Notes: generated by a model not told the origin, from the sequence alone. A DNA stretch of 64,000 nucleotides from Xanthomonas hyacinthi (GCF_009769165.1 NZ_CP043476.1:3665001-3729000); one strand, 5' to 3'; counted from the stretch's first letter, positions 30,794-40,186 are shown. Made by a program: numbers and translations.

Positions 30794-31013
30794 CTTTGTT
30801 CCCTCCCAGGACGAAAGTTACCGAGCATATGAAAGGGGACCGGGCAAGACGGTCCTCCTGGTCGCGCTGGCAGATCGCAGGGGTGGTCCCCGTGCGGATA
30901 GTGCGAACGTGCGTTGTGTCGCGGCCTCGCAGCGCGAGGCTTGTCGCGTTCCGGCGGCCGGCAGTGGCGGACGCAACCCCCTTCCGCCGTTCCGATCGCC
31001 AGGAACTGGAGCG

Positions 31014-31043
31014 AGCATAGGAGCGGCTTCCATTCCATTCCAA
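31014..31043 (-). promoter_or_regulatory. Possible promoter of the receptor-GH53-GH2 operon
   Basis: Minus-strand TTGGAA (31038-31043), an 18-bp spacer and TATGCT (31014-31019) are the best sigma-70-like pair in the 440-bp gap between the receptor and the LysR gene. It would give a leader of about 210 nt. No regulator of the cluster is encoded next to it. Confidence 0.35.
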
Positions 31044-31235
31044 TGAAGCATTTGCTGTCGACTATCTTGTTTTGGAATTGATCGACATGTTGCAGAGCGG
31101 CATGCCGGCGCCGTTGGCCGTCGCGAAGATCCCATCGTGTCTGTGTGGCGCCTGGGCCATGCCTGCTGCGCAAGCCGACGCGTTCGCGCGCATGGCGTGC
31201 CCGATGGCCGCGCCCGTGCCGGTGCGCGATCGCCG

Positions 31236-32132
31236 TCAGCCGCGTGCGGCGCGATCGCCGCCGCTGTCGAGCAGGGCCGCGGCCGCCGCACCCAGGCTGC
31301 GTTCGCGATGGCGCAGTGCGTGGAACGTGCGCGCGCCCAGCGCCGCGCCGACGCGCTGCAGGCGGCCGCTCTCCAGCCATGGGGCCGCGGCCAGTTGCGA
31401 GATCGCCGCCAGGCTGTGGCCGGCGTGGACTGCCGACAGCACCGCTTCGTTCGAGGGCAGGGTCAGTGCCACGCGCAGGCGTTCCGGCGCGACCCCGGCC
31501 GCGCGCAGCGCCGCCTCGAATGCCGAGCGCGTGCCGGAGCCGGCTTCGCGCATGATCCAGGTGCTGGCCTCGGCCAGCCGCGGCAGGCCCAGGCGCAGGC
31601 GTCCGGCCAGCGGATGCGTCGGCGCGGCGACCAGCAGCAGGCGGTCCTGGCCGAGCACGGACAACTGCAACTGCGGATCGTGCACGCCGCCTTCGACGAA
31701 ACCCAGTTCCGCACGGCCCTCGACCACCGCGCGCGCCACGCTTTCGGTGTTGCCCACGCTCAGGCGGATCTGGATCTGCGGGAAACGCGCATGGAACGCC
31801 ATCAGCCGCACCGGCAGCCAATAGCTGGCCACGGTCTGGCTGGCGTGCAGGTCGAGCGTGCCGCGCAGCACGCCGCGCCACTCGCTCAAGGCCAGCTGCG
31901 CTGCGCGGGTGCGCGCCAGGATCGCCTTGGCTTCTTCGAGAAACGCCGCACCGGCGGCGGTCAGCGCGATGCCGCGCCCCACGCGGTGGAACAGCGGCAC
32001 GCCGTACTGGGTTTCCAGCGCCTTGATCGCGGCGCTGGCCGCCGACGGCGTGCGATGCGCGGCCTGCGCGCCCAGGGTCAGGTGCTGGCGTTCGGCGACG
32101 GCGACGAACAGGGCGAGTTGTTCCAGGGTCAC
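31236..32132 (-). CDS. LysR family transcriptional regulator
   Basis: 298 residues from a GTG start. The winged helix-turn-helix is at residues 1-60 (LALFVAVAERQHLTLGAQAA, then ALETQYGVPLFHRVGR) and is followed by a substrate-binding domain. It is divergent from the yeiH-like exporter gene, the usual arrangement for a LysR protein and its target. A palindrome lies in the intergenic gap. Proteins of this kind next to yeiH resemble CysB/YeiE-type regulators, but the effector is unknown. Confidence 0.9.
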   Translation of the reverse strand: MTLEQLALFVAVAERQHLTLGAQAAHRTPSAASAAIKALETQYGVPLFHRVGRGIALTAAGAAFLEEAKAILARTRAAQLALSEWRGVLRGTLDLHASQTVASYWLPVRLMAFHARFPQIQIRLSVGNTESVARAVVEGRAELGFVEGGVHDPQLQLSVLGQDRLLLVAAPTHPLAGRLRLGLPRLAEASTWIMREAGSGTRSAFEAALRAAGVAPERLRVALTLPSNEAVLSAVHAGHSLAAISQLAAAPWLESGRLQRVGAALGARTFHALRHRERSLGAAAAALLDSGGDRAARG

Positions 32133-32140
32133 GGCGGCAT

Positions 32141-32159
32141 CGTTCGATTGGACCGAACG
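32141..32159. promoter_or_regulatory. LysR-type operator between divergent regulator and exporter
   Basis: CGTTCG-N7-CGAACG is a perfect dyad containing the T-N11-A core typical of LysR binding sites. It starts 9 bp upstream of the regulator's start codon and about 76 bp before the exporter's. Confidence 0.6.
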
Positions 32160-32234
32160 AACTATCCGGCATTATGCGATGGAATGACAGGATGGTCGGG
32201 CGCATCCTGCCGCTACTTCGAGACGGTGGCGGCA

Positions 32235-33242
32235 ATGTACAAGGCACGAGGCAAGGGCACGGCACTGTTGCCGGGCCTGCTGCTGGCAATCGCGGTCGCG
32301 GCACTGGCGATGCTGGGGGAACGCATGCAGCTGCGCTGGCTGGGGCGGCCGTGGATCGACGCGCTGGTGTTCGCGATCGTGCTCGGCACGCTGCTGCGCA
32401 CGGCCTCGGAGCTGCCGGCGCGGACCACTGCCGGCATCGCGTTCGCCGCCAGGCTGCCGCTGGAAGTGGCGATCGTGCTGCTCGGCGCGTCGGTCAGCTT
32501 CAGTGCGGTCGGCGCGGCTGGTGGCCTGCTGCTCGGGCTGATCGCGGCCACCGTGCTGCTGGCGATCGGCATCGGCTACGGCATCGGCCGCCTGCTCGGC
32601 CTGCCGACACGGCTGGCCACGCTGGTGGCGTGCGGCAATGCGATCTGTGGCAACTCGGCGATCGTCGCCGCCGCGCCAGTGATCGACGCCGATTCGGACG
32701 AGGTGGCGGCCTCGATCGCGTTCACCGCGGCGTTGGGGATCGTAGTGGTGCTGGTCCTGCCGCTGGCGGTGCCGCTGTTCGGGCTGGACCAGCGCCATTA
32801 CGGCATCCTCGCCGGCATGACCGTCTACGCGGTGCCGCAGGTGCTGGCGGCGACGCTGCCGGTGGGCGCGCTCAGCGCGCAGGTCGGCGCGCTGGTCAAA
32901 CTGATGCGGGTGGTGATGCTGGGGCCGGTGCTGCTGCTGCTCGGCCTGAGCGCAGGCCGGCCGGGCGTCGCGCGCCTGCCGCTGCACTGCGTGCTGCCGT
33001 GGTTCGTGCTGGGCTTCATCGGCATGCTGCTGCTGCGCTCCTCCGGCCTGTTGCCGCCGGCAGCGGCGGACGTGGCGCAACACGTTTCGGCGCGACTGAC
33101 CCTGGTGGCGATGGCGGCGCTGGGCCTGTCGGTGAACCTGCGCTCGGTGCTGGCCTCCGGCGGCCGTGTGCTGGCCGCGGGCACGCTGTCGCTGCTGGCG
33201 CTGGCCGGCCTCAGCGGGTTGATGCTGTGCTGGCTGCCGTGA
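32235..33242 (+). CDS. YeiH/UPF0324 family membrane protein, putative sulfate exporter
   Basis: 335 residues with about ten membrane segments. Family sequence is clear (LEVAIVLLGASVSFSAVG, ACGNAICGNSAIVAAAPVI, then TVYAVPQVLAAT). These proteins are annotated as putative sulfate exporters on limited evidence. The ATG at 32235 gives the common N-terminus; an in-frame ATG 17 codons upstream is possible. Divergent from a LysR regulator with a shared operator-like dyad. Confidence 0.87.
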   Translation: MYKARGKGTALLPGLLLAIAVAALAMLGERMQLRWLGRPWIDALVFAIVLGTLLRTASELPARTTAGIAFAARLPLEVAIVLLGASVSFSAVGAAGGLLLGLIAATVLLAIGIGYGIGRLLGLPTRLATLVACGNAICGNSAIVAAAPVIDADSDEVAASIAFTAALGIVVVLVLPLAVPLFGLDQRHYGILAGMTVYAVPQVLAATLPVGALSAQVGALVKLMRVVMLGPVLLLLGLSAGRPGVARLPLHCVLPWFVLGFIGMLLLRSSGLLPPAAADVAQHVSARLTLVAMAALGLSVNLRSVLASGGRVLAAGTLSLLALAGLSGLMLCWLP

Positions 33243-33472
33243 CGCGCGGCATTGCCGGCGACGCCCGCATATTGCGCACCATCGGCAGCGCGGATGCGAT
33301 CTGCCGGATCGCGGCATGTCGCCGGGCTGTTTGCCGCATCGCGTTTCGGGCAGCTGCAGCGCGCGATGCCTGCAGCTGCCCAGCAAGCACGCCAGCCGCG
33401 GTGTAATAGTCTCCGCGGCGGGTCCGATCTAAGCTGGCGCATCTTCTCCGCACGTACCTGCCAGGCCAGCTC

Positions 33473-34483
33473 ATGGGACACGACCACAGCCACGCACCGA
33501 CCGAGATCCGCCACGAGCAACCGCTGTGGTGGGCGCTGGGGCTGACCGCCACGTTCCTGCTGGTGGAGGTCGCCGGCGCGTTCCTGACCAACAGCCTGGC
33601 GCTGCTGTCCGATGCCGCGCACATGGCCACCGACACCCTGGCGCTGATGATCGCGCTGGTCGCGGTGCGGCTGAGCCGGCGCCCGCCCGACGCCAGGCGC
33701 AGCTACGGCTACGCGCGGCTGGAAGCGCTGGGCGCGCTGGTCAACGGCGGCCTGCTGTTCGTGGTCGCCGCCTACATCCTGTGGGAGGCGGTGCAGCGCT
33801 TCCGCCAGCCGCAGGAAGTGGCCACGGTCGGCATGCTCGGCATCGCCGCGTTCGGTCTGCTGATCAACCTTATCTCGATGCGCCTGCTCAAGGCCGGCAG
33901 CGGCGAGAGCCTGAACATGAAGGGCGCCTACCTGGAAGTGTGGAGCGACATGCTCGGCTCGGTGGCGGTGATCGCCGGCGCGCTGGCGATCCGCCTCACC
34001 GGCTGGAAGGTGATCGATCCGATCCTGGCGGTGCTGATCGGCCTGTGGGTGCTGCCGCGCACCTGGGTGCTGCTGCGCGAGGCGGTCAACGTGCTGCTGG
34101 AAGGCGTGCCCAAAGGCATGGACATGGCCGCGGTGCGCGGCTATCTGCGCGGCGCCCCGGGCGTGGAGGATGTGCACGACCTGCACGTGTGGGCGCTGGC
34201 CTCGAGCACCCCGGCACTGACCGCGCACGTGGTGATCGCCGACGGCACCGACAGCGATGCGCTGCGCGCGACCCTGCGCGATGGCCTGCACGCGCGCTTC
34301 GACATCGACCACATCACCTTGCAGATGGAAGCGGGGCATTGCGGCGCGCCGCCGTGCGGCACGCCGGCGCGTGCGGCGTCGGGGACGCACGACGAGCATG
34401 CGGATCACGATCACGCCCAGCACGGCGGCCACGGGCATCGGCACGGCCATGCGCATGGCGCGCACGGGCATTCGCATTCTTGA
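33473..34483 (+). CDS. Cation diffusion facilitator, zinc/cadmium-type exporter
   Basis: 336 residues, six predicted membrane helices and a cytoplasmic domain. The zinc-site motifs of the CDF family are in helix II (LLSDAAHMATD) and helix V (EVWSDMLGS). The N-terminus begins GHDHSHA and the C-terminus ends in a His-rich tail (GHGHRHGHAHGAHGHSHS) that can bind metal. It exports divalent metal, most likely zinc, in exchange for protons. It resembles CzcD/ZitB; the exact metal is not proven. The 230 bp before it shows no gene. Confidence 0.92.
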   Translation: MGHDHSHAPTEIRHEQPLWWALGLTATFLLVEVAGAFLTNSLALLSDAAHMATDTLALMIALVAVRLSRRPPDARRSYGYARLEALGALVNGGLLFVVAAYILWEAVQRFRQPQEVATVGMLGIAAFGLLINLISMRLLKAGSGESLNMKGAYLEVWSDMLGSVAVIAGALAIRLTGWKVIDPILAVLIGLWVLPRTWVLLREAVNVLLEGVPKGMDMAAVRGYLRGAPGVEDVHDLHVWALASSTPALTAHVVIADGTDSDALRATLRDGLHARFDIDHITLQMEAGHCGAPPCGTPARAASGTHDEHADHDHAQHGGHGHRHGHAHGAHGHSHS

Positions 34484-34528
34484 GCAGAGTCGCTGCGGAT
34501 CTGGAATGCGACAGGCGGAAGATGCCTC

Positions 34529-34598
34529 TTGTGGGAGCGACTTCAGTCGCGACGGGCTTTACCGGTAATGCCCGTCGCGACTGAAGTCGCTCCCACAA
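34529..34598. repeat. Family A palindromic repeat, copy 3 (perfect 29-bp arms)
   Basis: Positions 34529-34557 and 34570-34598 are exact inverted repeats (TTGTGGGAGCGACTTCAGTC and onwards) around a 12-base loop with ACCGGT. It is the best-preserved copy of the GTGGGAGCG type. It lies between the convergent CDF and fadJ genes. Confidence 0.95.
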
Positions 34599-34645
34599 AG
34601 GTCCGGGTACCTGTAACTACCCGGGAAAAGTCCGCCGAACCGAAC

Positions 34646-36709
34646 TCAGGCCACCGGCTCGCGCAGCGCCGGCGCCTCCCAGCCCGGGCGCGGCGCGAAG
34701 CGTTCGCCATAGCGCGCCTGCAGCGCGCGCAGCCGCTCCAGCAACGCGTCGGCGCCGGCCGCACGGATGTGCTGGATCGGGCCGCCGCGGAACGGGGCGA
34801 AGCCGGTGCCGAAGATCACCCCGGCGTCGAGCAGGTCGGCATCGGCGACCACGCCCTCGTGCAGGCACGCCACCGCTTCGTTGAGCAGCGGCAGGATCAG
34901 GCGGTCTTGCAGGTCGGTCGGTGCCTGGTAGTCCTTGGCCACGTCCGGTTTTTTCGCACGCCCGTTCTCCCAGGCGTACAGGCCCTGGCCGTCCTTCTTG
35001 CCGCGCTTGCCCGGCTCCACGGTCTGCAGCGCGGCGGGAATCGGCAGGCCCAGGAACGGTGCCAGTTCCGCGCCGACCCCGGCGGCCACGTCCAGGCCCA
35101 CGGTGTCGATCAATTCGATCGGCCCCAGCGGCATGCCGAACTGCACCGCGGCCTTGTCGATCGCCGGGCCGGGGATGCCTTCGGCATAGGCGGTCGCCGC
35201 CTCCAGCAGGTACGGGAACAGCACCCGGTTGACCAGGAAGCCGGGCGTGCCGGCGACCGGCACCGGCAGCTTGTCGATCGCCTTGCAGAAGGCGGCCAGC
35301 CGCTTCTGGTTGTCGGCGGCCAGGCCGTCGTGGCAGACGATCTCCACCAGCGGCATCTGCGCGACCGGGTTGAAGTAGTGCAGGCCGGCGAATTGCGCCG
35401 GGCGCTGGATGTGCTCGCGCAGTTCGGTCAGCGGGATCGAGGAGGTGTTGGTGCCGAGCAGCGCGTCCGGCTGCATCCGCGGTTCCAGCGACTGGTACAG
35501 CTCGCGCTTGGCCTGCGGGTTCTCGATGATCGCCTCGATCACCAGGTCGGCCACCGGCACGCCGTCGCCGGCCAGGTCGCCCTTCAGCCGCGCCGCCACC
35601 GCCGGGCGCTTGCTGTCGTCCTTGACCCGCTTGGCGAACAGTTCGCCGGCGCGGCTCAAGGCGCCATCGATGAAGCGCTGCTCGCGATCCTGCAGCGTCA
35701 CCTCGAAGCCCTTGTAGGCCGACCAGGCGGCGATGTCGCCGCCCATCACCCCGGCGCCGACCACGTGCACGTGGCGGATGCCATGGTCCTTCCCGCCCAG
35801 CGCCTTGAGCCGTTCGGTAAGGAAGAAGATGCGGATCAGGTTGCGCGCGGTCGGCGTGCTCGCCAGCTTGACCACGGCCTTGCGCTCGGCGTCCAGCCGC
35901 GCCTGGATGCCGCCGCCGCCGCTGCGCTCCCACACGCCGATCAGCGCGTACGGCGCGGGGTAGTGTTCCTTGCGCGCCTTGCGTGCGACCTGCTTGCGCA
36001 TCTGCGGCGCCAGCAGTTTGCGCGCCGGCCAGGTGTTGGTGGCCCAGGCGCTGGCGCGCTGCTTGAACGGGCGCGCGCTGCCGGTCAAGGCCAGCGCCAC
36101 CGCGGTATCGAGCAGCAGCGCCGGCGCGGCGACCGTGTCGACCAGGCCCATCGCCCGCGCCGCCGACGCCGACACGGTGCGCCCGGTCAGCATCAGATCC
36201 ATTGCCGCCGGCGCGCCGATCAGCCGCGGCAGGCGCGCGCTGCCGCCCCAGCCGGGAAAGATGCCGAGCTTGGTCTCGGGCAGGCCGATGCGCGTGGCGC
36301 CGTCGCTGGAGGCGACCCGGTAGCGGCAGGCCAGCGCGATCTCGGTGCCGCCGCCCATGCAGAAGCCGTGGATCGCGGCGACCGTGGGGCAGGGCAGCTC
36401 GGCCAGCTTCTGGAACGTGGCCTGGCCGCGGCGGATCGCGTCGTTGACGGTGCCGCGGCGGTCGAATTCCTGGAATTCCTTCAGGTCCGCGCCGGCGATG
36501 AAACCGTTGGCCTTGGCCGAGCGGATCACCACGCCCTTGGGCGGGTCGATGGCGATGCGCTCGAGCAGGTCGCCCAGTTCCAGCAGCAGGTCCTGCGACA
36601 GCGCGTTGACGGGCGCGTCCTGGCGGTCGAGGCTGAGCACGACGACGCCGTCGTCGCGGATATCCGCTTGCCAGTGACTGAATCGCAGCCCGTCGAAGCC
36701 TGAGAGCAT
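34646..36709 (-). CDS. fadJ: Bifunctional enoyl-CoA hydratase/3-hydroxyacyl-CoA dehydrogenase
   Basis: 687 residues, the multifunctional alpha subunit of fatty acid oxidation. The N-terminal crotonase domain has NGFIAGADLKEF and HGFCMGGGTEIALA, with the glutamate pair expected. The NAD-binding domain has HVVGAGVMGGDIAAW and HYFNPVAQMPLVEIV. A C-terminal dehydrogenase domain follows. It carries out the hydration and oxidation steps of beta-oxidation. No thiolase gene is adjacent. FadJ rather than FadB is a moderate-confidence choice based on overall pattern. Confidence 0.88.
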   Translation of the reverse strand: MLSGFDGLRFSHWQADIRDDGVVVLSLDRQDAPVNALSQDLLLELGDLLERIAIDPPKGVVIRSAKANGFIAGADLKEFQEFDRRGTVNDAIRRGQATFQKLAELPCPTVAAIHGFCMGGGTEIALACRYRVASSDGATRIGLPETKLGIFPGWGGSARLPRLIGAPAAMDLMLTGRTVSASAARAMGLVDTVAAPALLLDTAVALALTGSARPFKQRASAWATNTWPARKLLAPQMRKQVARKARKEHYPAPYALIGVWERSGGGGIQARLDAERKAVVKLASTPTARNLIRIFFLTERLKALGGKDHGIRHVHVVGAGVMGGDIAAWSAYKGFEVTLQDREQRFIDGALSRAGELFAKRVKDDSKRPAVAARLKGDLAGDGVPVADLVIEAIIENPQAKRELYQSLEPRMQPDALLGTNTSSIPLTELREHIQRPAQFAGLHYFNPVAQMPLVEIVCHDGLAADNQKRLAAFCKAIDKLPVPVAGTPGFLVNRVLFPYLLEAATAYAEGIPGPAIDKAAVQFGMPLGPIELIDTVGLDVAAGVGAELAPFLGLPIPAALQTVEPGKRGKKDGQGLYAWENGRAKKPDVAKDYQAPTDLQDRLILPLLNEAVACLHEGVVADADLLDAGVIFGTGFAPFRGGPIQHIRAAGADALLERLRALQARYGERFAPRPGWEAPALREPVA

Positions 36710-36878
36710 GGGAGGACCATCCGCTTATGTATGGAGAAGATCGTTATCATCCAGAGGTTGTTTCCGTTGCGTCAAATCCCGAACCAGGGGGAAGTGACGC
36801 AGGTCCCGCGACCGCTGGCATGCCGTCAGCCTAACGGAATGCGGGTTAACGTCGTGGGGCGGCGGTCCGCAGGGCCGC

Positions 36879-36906
36879 TGAACTTTTTTCCGAATTGGCG
36901 GTCAGA
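36879..36906 (+). promoter_or_regulatory. Sigma-E-type promoter of rpoE
   Basis: TGAACTT (36879-36885) and TCAGA (36902-36906) are 16 bp apart, matching the ECF sigma-E pattern (GGAACTT-N16-TCTRA). It lies about 40 bp before the rpoE start and implies autoregulation of the sigma factor operon. Confidence 0.75.
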
Positions 36907-36946
36907 TGGTCCGACGTAGGTTGGGCTGACAGGAGTGCGGCCCGTT

Positions 36947-37567
36947 ATGGCCGATGTCGAAACACCTCAGGAGCTGGACCTGGAACTGGTCCGGCGCGTG
37001 CAGCGCGGCGAGAGCGCGGCGTTCGATGTGCTGGTGCGCAAGTACCAACACCGGATCGTCGGCCTGATCGGGCGCTACATCGCCGACTGGAGCGAATGTC
37101 AGGACGTGGCCCAGGACACCTTCATCCGCGCCTACCGCGCGATGGGGAACTTCCGCGGCGACGCCCAGTTCTCCACATGGTTGCACCGGATCGCCGTGAA
37201 CACCGCCAAGAACCACCTGGTTGCGCACAACCGCAGGCCGCCCACCGACGACGTCGACGTGCTCGACGCCGAGCAGTTCGACAGCGGCACGCGCTTGCGC
37301 GACACCGACACGCCCGAGCGCGAACTGATGCGCCAGGAGCTGGAACAGACGGTGATGAAGGCGGTGAATGCATTGCCGGAAGAATTGCGTACCGCCATCA
37401 CCCTGCGCGAGGTGGACGGGATGAGCTACGAGGACATCGCGCAGAAGATGGGTTGCCCGATCGGCACGGTGCGCTCGCGCATCTTCCGTGCGCGGGACGC
37501 CATCGACGCCGAACTCCGTCCCCTGCTGGATACCGACAGCGCCACTCGTGAGCGACACCGCGTATGA
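36947..37567 (+). CDS. rpoE: RNA polymerase sigma factor RpoE (ECF, sigma-E)
   Basis: 206 residues. Region 2 (FDVLVRKYQHRIVGLIGRYI, CQDVAQDTFIRAYRA, FSTWLHRIAVNTAKNHL) and region 4 (LPEELRTAITLREVDGMSYE, IGTVRSRIFRARDAI) match RpoE/AlgU. It directs the envelope-stress response. ATG 36947 follows AGGAG at 36931-36935; a GTG at 36935 overlaps that site and was rejected. It overlaps the anti-sigma gene by 4 bp and has its own sigma-E-type promoter. Confidence 0.96.
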   Translation: MADVETPQELDLELVRRVQRGESAAFDVLVRKYQHRIVGLIGRYIADWSECQDVAQDTFIRAYRAMGNFRGDAQFSTWLHRIAVNTAKNHLVAHNRRPPTDDVDVLDAEQFDSGTRLRDTDTPERELMRQELEQTVMKAVNALPEELRTAITLREVDGMSYEDIAQKMGCPIGTVRSRIFRARDAIDAELRPLLDTDSATRERHRV

Positions 37568-38526
37568 CCGATAGCACTCCCATTCCCCAGTCCGAGCCGA
37601 CCCCCGGCGCCACGCCGCCGGACAAGTTCGAACTGCATTACCGGCAGCAGCTGTCGGCGCTGATCGACGGCGAGCTGCCGGCCGACGAGGCGCGCTTCGT
37701 GCTGCGCCGGCTGCAGCACGACGAGGAACTGTCCGGCTGCCACGAACGCTGGCAACTGTGCGGCGACATCCTGCGCGGCCGCGTGTGCATGCCGGCGCCG
37801 GCCGATTTCGGCGAGCGTGTGCGCCAGGCGGTGGCGGCCGAGGCGCAACGCGCCGAGGTGGCACGCGCCAGCGATGCCGCCGGCAGCCGCCGCGCGTGGC
37901 GCTGGGGCGGCAGCGCGGCGCTGGCGGCATCGGTCGCGGCGATCGCCTTGTTCATGACCCGCGAGCGCCTGCCCGATGCAGCGCCGGCCGCGCCGGCGGC
38001 ACAGCTCGCCAGTTCCGCTTCTTCTGCCTCCGCTGCGCCTGCGACCCCCATTGCGGTCCCGCAGGTGCCGACGCCGGCGCCGGCGCCGGCGGATCCGCAG
38101 GGCGACCTCGGCGCGGCCGTCGCCGCGGCGCCGGCGGTGGCCATCGCCGCGAACCGGCGCCAGGATGCCGCCGCCCGGCGCGGCGCGACCCGCACCCAGC
38201 AGGCCGCGCGCAGCAGCGCTGCGCGCGCGGCCGAGCCGCTGCGCGCGATTGCCGCCGCGGCACCATTGCGGCCTGCTGCGACCGCATTGCCGCTGACCGC
38301 CACGGCGGTGGACCCGGTGCTCGCGCAGCAACCCGCCGGCGATCCGTTCGCGCACCAGGTCGCACCGCTGCAGGCCCGGCCATGGCCACGCTCGGCGCTG
38401 GCGCCGGCCGCGTCCGGCGGCGAGTTCACCGCCAGTTTCCCGCGCCAGGGCGCGGCGGCGTTCTATCCGTTCGAGCCGCGGCTGCCGGCCGACGCGGCGT
38501 CCGCGCCGTTGCCGCAGCAGCCTTGA
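37564..38526 (+). CDS. rseA: Anti-sigma-E factor, RseA-like
   Basis: 320 residues, longer than E. coli RseA. The N-terminal RseA domain (LSALIDGELPADEARFVLRR, then WQLCGDILRG) would bind RpoE in the cytoplasm. One membrane helix follows at about residues 118-133 (AALAASVAAIALFM). The periplasmic part is Ala/Pro-rich and low in complexity up to about residue 270. It overlaps rpoE by 4 bp, so synthesis is coupled. Release is expected through regulated proteolysis, a family inference. Confidence 0.88.
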   Translation: MTDSTPIPQSEPTPGATPPDKFELHYRQQLSALIDGELPADEARFVLRRLQHDEELSGCHERWQLCGDILRGRVCMPAPADFGERVRQAVAAEAQRAEVARASDAAGSRRAWRWGGSAALAASVAAIALFMTRERLPDAAPAAPAAQLASSASSASAAPATPIAVPQVPTPAPAPADPQGDLGAAVAAAPAVAIAANRRQDAAARRGATRTQQAARSSAARAAEPLRAIAAAAPLRPAATALPLTATAVDPVLAQQPAGDPFAHQVAPLQARPWPRSALAPAASGGEFTASFPRQGAAAFYPFEPRLPADAASAPLPQQP

Positions 38527-38626
38527 ACCCAGGCGTCGGTCGAAGCGCGTGCTTCGCTCCGGCGCGCGCTGCCCGCGGCACCGCCGCTGTTTTCCTTCCC
38601 TTTCCCGAACCGGAGGCTCGCGTCCG

Positions 38627-40186
38627 ATGACTCACCGTATCCGCAACCATCTGCTGGGCGTGTTGGCCCTGACCCTGCCGCTGGCCGCCTGCGCACAGCA
38701 GCCCGAGTCGGCCGCGCCCGCCGCCGTGGCGCCGGCCGCGCGCGCCGCGCCAGCGCCGCAGCTGGTCGCCGGCCTGCCCGATTTCACCAACCTGGTCGAA
38801 CAGGTCGGGCCGGGCGTGGTCAACGTCGAGACCACCATCAGCCGCAAGGCCGCGGCCACGCGCAGCGGCGCCGGCGGCATGCCCGACGATGCGCAGATCC
38901 CCGAATTCTTCCGCCGCTTCTTCGGGCCGGACGGGATGCCCGGGCAGCCGGGCATGCCGGGCCAGCCGCAAGCGCCGGACGATGACGCCGCCCCCCCCGG
39001 CGGCCGTTCGATGGGCTCGGGCTTCATCATCTCGCCGGACGGCTACGTGCTGACCAACCACCATGTGGTCGATGGCGCCAGCGAGGTCAAGGTCAAGCTG
39101 ACCGACCGCCGCGAGTTCACCGCCAAGGTGGTCGGCAGCGACCAGCAGTACGACGTGGCGCTGCTGAAGATCGACGGCAAGAACCTGCCAACGGTGCGCG
39201 TGGGCGACTCCAACACGCTCAAGCCCGGCCAGTGGGTGGTCGCGATCGGTTCGCCGTTCGGCCTGGACCACTCGGTCACCGCCGGCATCGTCAGCGCCAC
39301 CGGGCGCAGCAACCCGTACGCCGACCAGCGCTACGTGCCGTTCATCCAGACCGACGTGGCGATCAACCAGGGCAATTCCGGCGGCCCGCTGCTCAATACC
39401 CGCGGCGAGGTGGTCGGCATCAACTCGCAGATCTTCTCCGCGTCCGGCGGCTACATGGGCATCAGCTTCGCGATCCCGATCGACCTGGCGATGAGCGCGG
39501 TCGAGCAGATCAAGAAGACCGGCAAGGTCAGCCGCGGCATGCTCGGGGTGACCATGCAGCCGAACATCAGCGATGTGGAGGCCAAGGGCCTGGGCCTGAG
39601 CGACACGCGCGGCGCGCTGGTCAACGGCGTGCAGCCGGGCAGCGGCGCGGCCAGGGCCGGGATCGCGCCGGGCGACTTCATCGTTGCCTTCAACGGGCAG
39701 AAGATCAACACGCGCGAGGACCTGCCGCCGCTGGTGGGCATGCTGGCGCCGGGCAGCAAGGCGCGGGTCACCGTGATCCGCGACGGCAAGCCGCGCGACA
39801 TCAGCGTGACCCTGAGCGAGCTCAGCGACGATGGCGTGGCGATGGGCCAGCAGCAGCCGGGCCGCGGTGGCGCGGCGCCGGCGCCGCAGGCCGCGGAGAG
39901 CAGCGCGCTGGGCATCAGCGTGGAGGAGATCCCGGCGCCGGTGCGGCAGACGCTCGGGCTGCGCGCCGACGAGGGCGTGCAGGTGGCGCAGGTGAGCCGC
40001 GCGGTGGCGAGCAAGTCGCAGTTGCGCCCGGGCATGATCGTGCTGCAGGTCGGGCGCACTCCGGTGTCCAATGCGGCGCAGTTCCGCAAGCTGACCGCCG
40101 GTGCGAAGAAGGGCGACGTGGTGATGCTGCTGGTGCGTGCGCCGGGTAGCCCGGCCAGCCAGTTCATCGCGATCAGCGTCGACTGA
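38627..40186 (+). CDS. mucD: Periplasmic serine protease MucD/DegP (HtrA family)
   Basis: 519 residues. The N-terminus has a signal with lipobox-like LPLAAC (Cys22). The trypsin-like domain has the triad His146 (TNHHVVDG), Asp176 (QYDVALLKID) and Ser251 (GNSGGPL). A Gly/Met/Pro-rich LA loop lies around residues 100-125. Two PDZ domains follow (RGMLGVTMQP, VQPGSGAARAGIAPGDFI). It degrades misfolded envelope proteins and feeds back on the sigma-E pathway. ATG 38627 follows CGGAGG. Third gene of the rpoE operon. Confidence 0.95.
   Translation: MTHRIRNHLLGVLALTLPLAACAQQPESAAPAAVAPAARAAPAPQLVAGLPDFTNLVEQVGPGVVNVETTISRKAAATRSGAGGMPDDAQIPEFFRRFFGPDGMPGQPGMPGQPQAPDDDAAPPGGRSMGSGFIISPDGYVLTNHHVVDGASEVKVKLTDRREFTAKVVGSDQQYDVALLKIDGKNLPTVRVGDSNTLKPGQWVVAIGSPFGLDHSVTAGIVSATGRSNPYADQRYVPFIQTDVAINQGNSGGPLLNTRGEVVGINSQIFSASGGYMGISFAIPIDLAMSAVEQIKKTGKVSRGMLGVTMQPNISDVEAKGLGLSDTRGALVNGVQPGSGAARAGIAPGDFIVAFNGQKINTREDLPPLVGMLAPGSKARVTVIRDGKPRDISVTLSELSDDGVAMGQQQPGRGGAAPAPQAAESSALGISVEEIPAPVRQTLGLRADEGVQVAQVSRAVASKSQLRPGMIVLQVGRTPVSNAAQFRKLTAGAKKGDVVMLLVRAPGSPASQFIAISVD

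Noticed and set aside
26900..30832. Very long plus-strand ORF (1310 codons) opposite the GH53 and TonB receptor genes
   Set aside because: Antisense shadow. The minus-strand products are clearly conserved proteins, and this frame has no domains and a Val/Ala/Arg-skewed composition.
34529..34598. Rho-independent terminator
   Set aside because: The stem is strong but no T tract follows and the same sequence is dispersed at five other loci, so it is classed as a repeat. It may still stop transcription.
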